A stretch of DNA of 14,088 nt, taken from contig JAISQP010000113.1 of assembly GCA_031274115.1 (NCBI GenBank), positions 1 through 14,088 of the forward strand. The letters run 5' to 3'. How positions within the stretch are numbered: position 1 is the first letter of the stretch; every line of letters begins with the position of its first letter. Shown piece after piece: positions 1-5,550 of the stretch. The notes below the pieces were generated by a model, which was not told the DNA's origin, made no database searches, and saw only the letters and a program-made list of their open reading frames with translations. This stretch comes from Synergistaceae bacterium. GTDB lineage: Bacteria > Synergistota > Synergistia > Synergistales > Synergistaceae. A program made the translations under genes and the position numbers.

Positions 1-99
1 ATCGAGTGCCTTCTGTGGAACAGATTCGACATTTGGAACACGGACCCTGAACTAGCGAAATTCCTGCTGGGCATGCTGATCTTCTTCGGCCGAAGCTGA
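1..99 (+). CDS. Possible 3' end of a plus-strand gene (partial)
   Basis: Frame 1 is open from the window edge to a TGA at 97-99 and encodes 32 residues with a plausible protein-like composition (Trp, Phe and Leu rich, ending in a hydrophobic stretch, FLLGMLIFFGRS). The stop is followed at once by in-frame TAA and TAG, giving three stops in a row. If real, the gene is convergent with the AraC-family regulator that ends at 141. I do not recognise the family; the tail could be an amphipathic or membrane helix. The opposite strand is also open over much of this stretch, so the call rests on composition alone. Confidence 0.35.
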   Translation: MECLLWNRFDIWNTDPELAKFLLGMLIFFGRS

Positions 100-140
100 T
101 AATAGCACAATGTCGTTTCAGCGATTTAGTCAGCGCTTCC

Positions 141-1478
141 TTAAATCAACCTTTCCTTGGAATACGCGCCTTTCTGATGGAGGTTTAGATATTCAGCACG
201 ATGATTCCTGCCGCGGGACTTAATGAAAAGATGCGGAGGTATTCCCGTTATCCGCTTGAACACCTTTGTGAAATAACTCTGATCTTCGAAGCCGACGGCA
301 GTCGCGATGTTCGCAAGCGTTAAATTCTCGTAACGCAATAACGCTATGCTTTTCTCTATCCTGACGATATTCAGATAAGTATTGAAGTTGCAGCCCATTT
401 CTTTCTTGAATATTTTACTGAAATAAGACGGGGACAGATCAACTATCTTAGCCACCGAATTCAAGGATACTTTATTGAAATAATTCTGACGCATGTACTG
501 TATCGCCTTATGCATTACATTGGTGTTCCTGATGTCGGATACCGAAAAAACACAGTCGATCAGTCGGTTCGTTATCTTCGTCAGGTTAAAACACAGATGA
601 TCTATATGCGAGATAGTGTAAGAGCCAATGAAAAACTCATGAGTCAGCTGATACATGTAGTCGGGAGGCGCGCCTGACTCCACGGCGGCTCTGGAGAGCA
701 CTATCAGCAGTTCGTATATGCGAGTTTTTATCCTTGCGATATCTCCTCCGGAGGAGAATATGATGTGTCCCAGCAGTTCATTTAGCAGTCTCAAAGACTT
801 TGACTTGTCGGAGCCTGTAACGCTCGCGAGAAGCTCGCGCTCGGTTTCGAACGGGTACGGAGGCAGATCTTCCATATTGCCGTTTTTCAGCTGAACGATA
901 TAATCGTTGATCTGGCCCTGTATTTGATCCGAGGATTGGCTCTCCAACATCCGGTTTGAGACCGACACGTTATTCATAAAGCCTACGGCCATAAAAAGCA
1001 AAGTGGAGAGCGAGTTCACCCTGCTTGGCTCGACGTACGGAATTTGCCTCAACAGAGGAAGCATTTCATCGATTTTATGATCGCCTATGTTGTGCAAGTT
1101 TTTCAGGTCGTAAGCGACGAAATCTTCCATGTCAATCATACGGAATGGGCCGACTGTGACCTTTGCAGCGCAAAATTCCTGCCCCACTATCGGAGAAACG
1201 AAACAGTTCAGGCCCATCGGACAAAAATAAACGTATTTCCCGCCAAAACGTTCGGCTTCGCTCGTGCCATAGGAGTGAACTTTTACGCAGTCAGCCTTGT
1301 CGATGCCTATCCCGGAGCAAACGGAACAGCTCGAACAGCTGAACCCAACCTCGTGAAGAATCTCGCCATCCTGGCTGAACACCGTACAGCCAAGTCCCGT
1401 CGAGTCGGAATAAGCGTTTGAACACTCGATGGCGAGCTTTAGATCAAATTCATGGAACTCGTGATTTTCATTCTCCAT
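141..1478 (-). CDS. PocR-domain AraC-family transcriptional regulator
   Basis: This 445-residue protein is a predicted cytoplasmic DNA-binding regulator. Residues about 10-170 match the PocR sensory domain (family knowledge: a PAS-like fold, named after the 1,2-propanediol-responsive activator of cobalamin and pdu genes). Residues about 322-420 form a typical AraC/XylS double helix-turn-helix, with the usual SPSYFSKIFKKEMG and VGFEDQSYFTKVFKRITG segments. The sensory part is rich in cysteine (C48, C51, C54, C64, C86, C92, C103), more than is usual for PocR domains, so a metal, Fe-S or redox input is possible (inference). The ATG at 1476-1478 is preceded by a weak AGGG-type ribosome site. It is the last gene of the minus-strand series, 30 bp after the His-rich gene, and probably regulates the CODH/ACS genes; its ligand is unknown. 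Confidence 0.88.
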   Translation of the reverse strand: MENENHEFHEFDLKLAIECSNAYSDSTGLGCTVFSQDGEILHEVGFSCSSCSVCSGIGIDKADCVKVHSYGTSEAERFGGKYVYFCPMGLNCFVSPIVGQEFCAAKVTVGPFRMIDMEDFVAYDLKNLHNIGDHKIDEMLPLLRQIPYVEPSRVNSLSTLLFMAVGFMNNVSVSNRMLESQSSDQIQGQINDYIVQLKNGNMEDLPPYPFETERELLASVTGSDKSKSLRLLNELLGHIIFSSGGDIARIKTRIYELLIVLSRAAVESGAPPDYMYQLTHEFFIGSYTISHIDHLCFNLTKITNRLIDCVFSVSDIRNTNVMHKAIQYMRQNYFNKVSLNSVAKIVDLSPSYFSKIFKKEMGCNFNTYLNIVRIEKSIALLRYENLTLANIATAVGFEDQSYFTKVFKRITGIPPHLFIKSRGRNHRAEYLNLHQKGAYSKERLI

Positions 1479-1508
1479 TTGATCGGCCCTGCGCTGCGGA
1501 CACTGACG

Positions 1509-1796
1509 TCAACTCTCGTGGACGTGGCTATGGTCATGACCGTGCGTGTGGCCGTGAGAGTGACTGTGATCGTGAATATTTTCCAGATCGGGAAACTCGA
1601 TGTCCGCGCCGTCCCGCATTAATTCTTCGTGCAACAGTTCGTGCAGGATGGTTTTGAAAATAAGCGCGACCTGACGCCCAAGTTCTATGTTACTTTCATC
1701 GACGCTCTTCCCGGCCGAGTTGATAACGACGTGTTCCGTCGCCGCGATTGTAAGGGATCTCGCTATTTCATAAGGGTTCTGGTAAACTCCGCACAT
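1509..1796 (-). CDS. Small histidine-rich protein, putative nickel-binding chaperone
   Basis: This is a 95-residue soluble protein. Residues 1-74 hold no domain I can name; they include a predicted helical segment (IELGRQVALIFKTILHELLHEEL). Residues about 75-95 contain ten histidines alternating with D, S, G, T or V, i.e. (H-X)10. Such tails are known in nickel storage and delivery proteins (HypB, UreE, and CooJ of the Rhodospirillum rubrum CODH operon). Because the same gene series encodes two nickel enzymes (CODH and ACS) and two CooC-type ATPases, a role in nickel holding or delivery is the best inference. It is a functional analogue rather than a recognised homologue of CooJ. A strong GAGGAGG ribosome site precedes the ATG at 1794-1796. 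Zinc or copper binding cannot be excluded. Confidence 0.85.
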   Translation of the reverse strand: MCGVYQNPYEIARSLTIAATEHVVINSAGKSVDESNIELGRQVALIFKTILHELLHEELMRDGADIEFPDLENIHDHSHSHGHTHGHDHSHVHES

Positions 1797-1821
1797 CTTG
1801 ATTTCCTCCTCGATATATTGA

Positions 1822-2070
1822 TTATTTCTCCTCGTCCATTACCCCGAGAAGATAATCCTCGCGAACATAACTTCCTTCCTTGGCGGTAATTTCCTTTATC
1901 GTTCCGCTGAGATAGAAACCCACGCAACGTTCGGCGCCCTCGTCAGTCAAAACGTCCAAAAAGATCTCCCCGCGCTTGACCTTATCGCCGACCTTGCGAT
2001 GAAATCGCAGTATCTTATATTCGTCAAATTCCGACAATTTTGGCATTCTTATTCCAGTCAGTTCACCCAT
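1822..2070 (-). CDS. Lipoyl/biotinyl-like domain protein without the acceptor lysine
   Basis: This 82-residue protein is a single lipoyl/biotinyl-type beta-barrel: MPKLSEF at 9-15, the VGDKVKRGE turn at about 27-35, SGTIKEI at about 55-61 and KEGSYVREDYLLGVM near the end. In true lipoyl domains the exposed hairpin reads (E)TDKA and the Lys is lipoylated. Here the hairpin is LTDEGAERC (41-49), with Glu or Gly at that place, one extra residue, and no Lys nearby, so it should not be lipoylated or biotinylated. Its start overlaps the end of acsV by 13 bp (2058-2070), and an AAGAGGAG ribosome site lies inside acsV, which suggests translational coupling. The function is unknown; a non-catalytic binding or scaffold module for the corrinoid activator or ACS is one guess. 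Confidence 0.8.
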   Translation of the reverse strand: MGELTGIRMPKLSEFDEYKILRFHRKVGDKVKRGEIFLDVLTDEGAERCVGFYLSGTIKEITAKEGSYVREDYLLGVMDEEK

Positions 2071-3956
2071 ACTCCGCTTCTCCTCTTGCTGAACAGGCTC
2101 ATATTCGTGTGCGGCAGAAACATGGCGGCGACATATTCGTCCATATATCCCGCTTCGTTGCTCAAATCGATGTAGGTGATGCGATTCGCGAGTTCAGCCG
2201 CCTTTTTCCTGTGCTTTGCAGATAACAGCGACATAAAAGCGCCGGAGAGCGAGGAGTTCCCGATGTAGAAAAACTTACGCTCGTCGAGACATGGCAGCAA
2301 GCCCAGGGTCTGCGCCTCGTCAATCGCGATATATCTGCCGAAGCCTCCCGCAATGTAAAATTTGTCGATTGCGTCGAAATCCATCCCGACGCTGTTCAGG
2401 AGCGTCACGCAGGCTGAGAAAATAGCCGCTTTGGCCCGTATAAAATTGTCGATATCGTGTTCGGTCAGGTACACTCCAGGGTCGTCCCCATCCTGGGGAA
2501 CTATGACATAACGGGCGGTTTTGCCCACTACCTTGACAGAGGGATATTTTCCCGATCGATCGAGTTTCCCGCGCTGGTCGATAACCTCCGCATCGAGCAG
2601 CTGAGCCAGCAACGATATCAGCCCGGAGCCGCAAATCCCCTTTGCGCCGCCGCCGCCGATAACGAAATATTCGCATTCGCCGGACTCGGGGTTTACCTCA
2701 ACCCGCTCAATAGCGCCAACCGACGCGCGCATACCCTTTTCGATGCCTCCGCCTTCGAACGCGGGCCCGGCGGAACACGCGCACCCCATGAGAAAATCTC
2801 CGTTGCCGAGCACAATCTCTCCGTTTGTCCCTATGTCTATGAAGAGGCATACTTCTTCCGTGCCCTTGGCAAAGTCCGTGCACAATATCCCGGAGGTTAT
2901 GTCGCCTCCGACGTAGCTGCCGACGTTTGGCGAAATCCAGACGAGCGCGTTGGGGTTTATATCCAGCCCAAGGGTTTCAGCGCGATAGTACGGAACGGTC
3001 ATAACCGCCGGCGTATAAGGGTCGAGTCGTATGTATTCCGGCCTTATTCCCATGAAAAGATGAGTCATCGTAGTGTTGCCCGCAATGGAGATGTTCCGTA
3101 TCTCTTTTTTGGGAATATTGCCGTTCCTGACGCAAAGTTCGTTAACGCCCCGGTTTATTGTGGAAAGCACGAGTTCGCGCATTTCCTTGATTCTCTCATA
3201 GTTCTTAGCGTAGGTAATCCTGCTGATGATGTCGGCGCCCCTGTCGATCTGCGCGTTGTATTGGGTTATCGTATCTATTACTTTCCCGCGCGCGATATCC
3301 GCTATTTGTATAGCTACCGTGGTGGTCCCGATGTCGACTGCCACGCCGTAATCCGCCGCGGGTTCTTCGGCGGCGACATCGACGATATGAGTTGTATTGT
3401 CTGCGCAGACACTCCAGACGAACACTTCACCGTCACGCTCGCGCAGAGTGTCTGGCAGCCTTTGAAGGATGCCGAGCGGGAGGTCCGCGGCGCCGGATGA
3501 AAACTTTCGTTTGATCGCCTGTGTAAAACGGTCGTAATCTCCCAGCCCGTCCAGCAGTTCAGCCGGGGGCACTGTCAATTTTTCGCAAGCAGCCAGCGGC
3601 TCGATGTCATCGGTTGTTGGGAACAGAGTTTCATCCACGCCCATGCGGCTCAGCGCGTCGGAAAATTGTCCCATTTCATCGCTGATCGATGACGGAATGA
3701 TGATATCCGTGTCCTCCACGATTGAACACCTGCACGCGAGGACAAATCCCTGGCGCTTTAAATCCTCTGGCAGCTTCCCATTGTCGTCGAAGCAGACGGC
3801 GCCGCGCTCAATCTTAACGAGACACTTCCCGCAAGATCCCTTGCAGGCGCACGGAAACGGAATCACAGCCCCGCATTTTTCCGCCGCCTCAGGCAGACTC
3901 GTTCCTTTGCTGACTTCGCAGACAAGCTTTCCAGGTAAAAAAGTAATTTGCGGCAT
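2058..3956 (-). CDS. acsV: Reductive activator of the corrinoid Fe-S protein (RACo/AcsV-like)
   Basis: This 632-residue protein performs ATP-dependent reduction of inactive Co(II) to Co(I) in the corrinoid Fe-S protein (family knowledge). Residues 1-90 form a [2Fe-2S] ferredoxin domain with the C36-x5-C42-x2-C45...C75 ligand pattern. A linker of about 115 residues follows, then an ASKHA/DUF4445-type ATPase domain with DIGTTT at 208-213, IAGNTTMTHL at 291-300, DIGTNGE at 374-380, a GICGSG motif and AGGFGR towards the C-terminus. The ATG at 3954-3956 was chosen because AGGAAGG lies 5 nt upstream; a GTG two codons earlier overlaps that ribosome site. The gene follows acsC after a structured 265-bp gap and overlaps the lipoyl-like gene, consistent with an activator made alongside its target. 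Confidence 0.95.
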   Translation of the reverse strand: MPQITFLPGKLVCEVSKGTSLPEAAEKCGAVIPFPCACKGSCGKCLVKIERGAVCFDDNGKLPEDLKRQGFVLACRCSIVEDTDIIIPSSISDEMGQFSDALSRMGVDETLFPTTDDIEPLAACEKLTVPPAELLDGLGDYDRFTQAIKRKFSSGAADLPLGILQRLPDTLRERDGEVFVWSVCADNTTHIVDVAAEEPAADYGVAVDIGTTTVAIQIADIARGKVIDTITQYNAQIDRGADIISRITYAKNYERIKEMRELVLSTINRGVNELCVRNGNIPKKEIRNISIAGNTTMTHLFMGIRPEYIRLDPYTPAVMTVPYYRAETLGLDINPNALVWISPNVGSYVGGDITSGILCTDFAKGTEEVCLFIDIGTNGEIVLGNGDFLMGCACSAGPAFEGGGIEKGMRASVGAIERVEVNPESGECEYFVIGGGGAKGICGSGLISLLAQLLDAEVIDQRGKLDRSGKYPSVKVVGKTARYVIVPQDGDDPGVYLTEHDIDNFIRAKAAIFSACVTLLNSVGMDFDAIDKFYIAGGFGRYIAIDEAQTLGLLPCLDERKFFYIGNSSLSGAFMSLLSAKHRKKAAELANRITYIDLSNEAGYMDEYVAAMFLPHTNMSLFSKRRSGVWVN

Positions 3957-3961
3957 AGTCA

Positions 3962-3968
3962 CCTTCCT
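3962..3968 (-). promoter_or_regulatory. Ribosome binding site deciding the acsV start
   Basis: AGGAAGG on the minus strand sits 5 nt from the ATG at 3954-3956. The alternative in-frame GTG (3960-3962) overlaps this site, so the ATG start is preferred. A TATAAC box (3973-3978) lies just upstream but has no convincing -35 element. Confidence 0.6.
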
Positions 3969-4002
3969 AATTGTTATACTGGCTCACCTGCCCTCTCTCT
4001 TC

Positions 4003-4069
4003 GCGATTGCCGCAAAAACGCTCCGCGAACACGGTTTTGTTTCGCCAGAGGCATTTTTGCGTCAATCGC
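4003..4069 (-). repeat. Long inverted repeat / stem-loop upstream of acsV
   Basis: The left arm GCGATTGCCGCAAAAACGC (4003-4021) and right arm GCATTTTTGCGTCAATCGC (4051-4069) are complementary at 17 of 19 positions. Read as minus-strand RNA, one of the two differences becomes a G-U pair, leaving a single A-G mismatch; read as plus-strand RNA both are mismatches. This suits transcription with the operon. The 29-nt loop can form a further inner stem (GCGAA with TTCGC). No U-tract follows, so it does not look like an intrinsic terminator. Confidence 0.75.
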
Positions 4070-4144
4070 TCAGAAAGACGAACAGATCTACTCCACGAAG
4101 GCCGATTTGTTGTCAGAGGCGCGAAGGGTAAGGATTTAAAACCC

Positions 4145-4185
4145 CTGATTGCCTCTGAATCAGCAAACGCTAAAAGGACGTTTGC
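4145..4185 (-). repeat. Two adjacent hairpins downstream of acsC
   Basis: A perfect 7-bp stem (GCAAACG at 4163-4169 with CGTTTGC at 4179-4185, 9-nt loop) abuts a 6-bp stem (CTGATT at 4145-4150 with AATCAG at 4158-4163, 7-nt loop). Outer flanks (4133-4143 and 4188-4196) are also partly complementary. On the minus strand the second hairpin is followed by GGGTTTT, which is weak as a terminator. It may be an mRNA 3'-end or processing structure for the cooC-acsC message. Confidence 0.5.
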
Positions 4186-4221
4186 GCGGTTAAATCAGCG
4201 ACTCCTTTCCGGTCGGTCGAA

Positions 4222-5544
4222 TCATCTATTGACAATGTTCGCGTTGACAAACGACTCGATGTCTCCGGCCTCCTGCGAACCGACGATGATGTTCCACCCC
4301 GGGAGCCCCTCCTCGATATCTCCTTTGATCTGGGCGACATACCCTGGAATAATGAGGCTCTTGTTCTTTTGAGTGTCGTTCAGTCCCTGACTGATGAGGA
4401 ACTTCGATATCATGTCTCCGCCAAATTTCCCTGCCGCCCAGGCCGTCAGTACGCTGAGACCCTCGCATTCCGGCAACAGCAGCCACGCGTTCTGCCCGCA
4501 CCCTTCTATCTCGCCCGATACGAGGAAGTACGTAAGCGAGAAGTTCGTCGTGAGCCACACATAGGAGTTCTCGTCGGGTTCTCCTATCTTGTAGATGCCT
4601 GGTTCCATCTGAATCGGCTTCTGCGGATCCGTAAATATATTCTGACGAAGCGTCATGAGCGTGGATATGAGAGCAATATCCAACTTCGGGAACACTATAA
4701 CGCCGCCATACTTGCATATTTCGTTCGACGCTTCCCTGAGGACGCTGTAAATATTGTCGTCCTCTATGAAGTGGAGGAAGGAATACCCCATCGTCTTGTT
4801 GTTCTCCAGGGCGGCGCGGCGCGCCACAGTGTTGAGTTGAAAACGCTGCGCGAGAGAGTCGGCCGGAATGCCGAGCAGTATATCGTTGAATCCGCTTTCC
4901 TTCAACTGGCCCGTAATTTCGGCAATCTCGTCTATCGTCGCTCCTGTGACTCCAAGCACAAGCCCGTTCTCTTGGGCAACCTTGGACAGTTCGAGCGCGT
5001 TCTCTTTGACGCTGTTTAAGATAACCCCGCCGTTATCCTTGATGAGAGGAGCCGCGTCCTTCGCGGCGGCGGCGTTTTTCGCGCGAAGAATTATCGGGAT
5101 GCCTGACGAAGCCGCTGTTTTGACGGCATCCAGGTACTTCTCAGAGTCATCCTGCATCTGGGTGACGGCTATGGCGCCTATTGTAAGCGTTTCTCCGACG
5201 CGCTCGAGGACGTAATTTTTGATCTGCTCCGTCTTTTCTTTCAGCTCACTGTCCACGTCGTCGATGTTGACCGCGAAAATGGGCTGATTGTAGAATGTTT
5301 TCTCGTGGCGATAGAGATACAGCTCTCCGCCGACTTTATTCGCGCCGATCGTGATCGTTCTGACCGGGGGCTCGCTCGCCGCGCCGAGAATGGACTTCGC
5401 TTCGTCGGATGCGTAAGGACACTCCGACAGCTCAGCCTTTTTGCCGGCAAGTTTCATGGCAAACGCAAGACAAGTGTTGGATCCGCACTCCTTGCAGTTC
5501 GTCTTTGGCAATAACTTCTGAATTTGCAGTCCTGTCAAAGCCAT
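4222..5544 (-). CDS. acsC: Corrinoid iron-sulfur protein large subunit (AcsC, CODH/ACS gamma)
   Basis: This 440-residue protein is the cobamide- and [4Fe-4S]-carrying subunit that delivers the methyl group to acetyl-CoA synthase. The N-terminal Fe-S motif is complete: C17-x2-C20-x4-C25-x16-C42 in the KTNCKECGSNTC context, as in known AcsC/CdhE proteins. A TIM-barrel region (about 60-310) and a C-terminal corrinoid-binding region (about 315-440) follow, and the length is normal for the family. The start lies 6 bp after the stop of the AcsB-AcsD fusion, with a GAGGGGG ribosome site formed by the end of that gene. Its usual partner AcsD is not a separate gene here but the C-terminal domain of the preceding protein, so this subunit probably docks onto the fusion. 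Confidence 0.96.
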   Translation of the reverse strand: MALTGLQIQKLLPKTNCKECGSNTCLAFAMKLAGKKAELSECPYASDEAKSILGAASEPPVRTITIGANKVGGELYLYRHEKTFYNQPIFAVNIDDVDSELKEKTEQIKNYVLERVGETLTIGAIAVTQMQDDSEKYLDAVKTAASSGIPIILRAKNAAAAKDAAPLIKDNGGVILNSVKENALELSKVAQENGLVLGVTGATIDEIAEITGQLKESGFNDILLGIPADSLAQRFQLNTVARRAALENNKTMGYSFLHFIEDDNIYSVLREASNEICKYGGVIVFPKLDIALISTLMTLRQNIFTDPQKPIQMEPGIYKIGEPDENSYVWLTTNFSLTYFLVSGEIEGCGQNAWLLLPECEGLSVLTAWAAGKFGGDMISKFLISQGLNDTQKNKSLIIPGYVAQIKGDIEEGLPGWNIIVGSQEAGDIESFVNANIVNR

Positions 5545-5550
5545 AATTCA

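Larger units (their letters stand above)
3957..4221 (-). other. Structured intergenic region between acsC and acsV
   Basis: These 265 bp carry no credible gene on either strand. They hold a 19-nt inverted repeat forming a long stem-loop (4003-4069) and two shorter hairpins near the acsC stop (4145-4163 and 4163-4185). They also hold a 7-mer, CAGAGGC (4046-4052 and 4114-4120), whose complement GCCTCTG lies at 4151-4157, so alternative pairings are possible. An AAAGGAG ribosome-site-like string near 4205 is followed by no open frame. No cobalamin riboswitch core could be recognised on the minus strand. Likely roles are mRNA processing or stability, setting the acsC to acsV expression ratio, or an unknown leader. 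Confidence 0.6.

Noticed and set aside
84..95. 12-bp palindrome CTTCGGCCGAAG as a terminator
   Set aside because: There is no loop and no T-tract, and it lies within the plus-strand open frame.
2457..3500. 347-codon plus-strand open frame opposite acsV
   Set aside because: It mirrors the ASKHA domain of acsV and has no recognisable protein features.
3957..3962. GTG start giving acsV two extra residues
   Set aside because: The GTG overlaps the AGGAAGG ribosome site; the ATG at 3954-3956 has proper spacing.
3979..3993. ACCTGCC-containing string resembling the end of a cobalamin riboswitch
   Set aside because: It is on the plus strand, reading away from acsV, and no other conserved riboswitch parts precede it.
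3975..4055. Short minus-strand open frame of 26 codons inside the acsC-acsV gap
   Set aside because: It has no ribosome site, lies over the stem-loop, and its Arg-rich product has no recognisable features.
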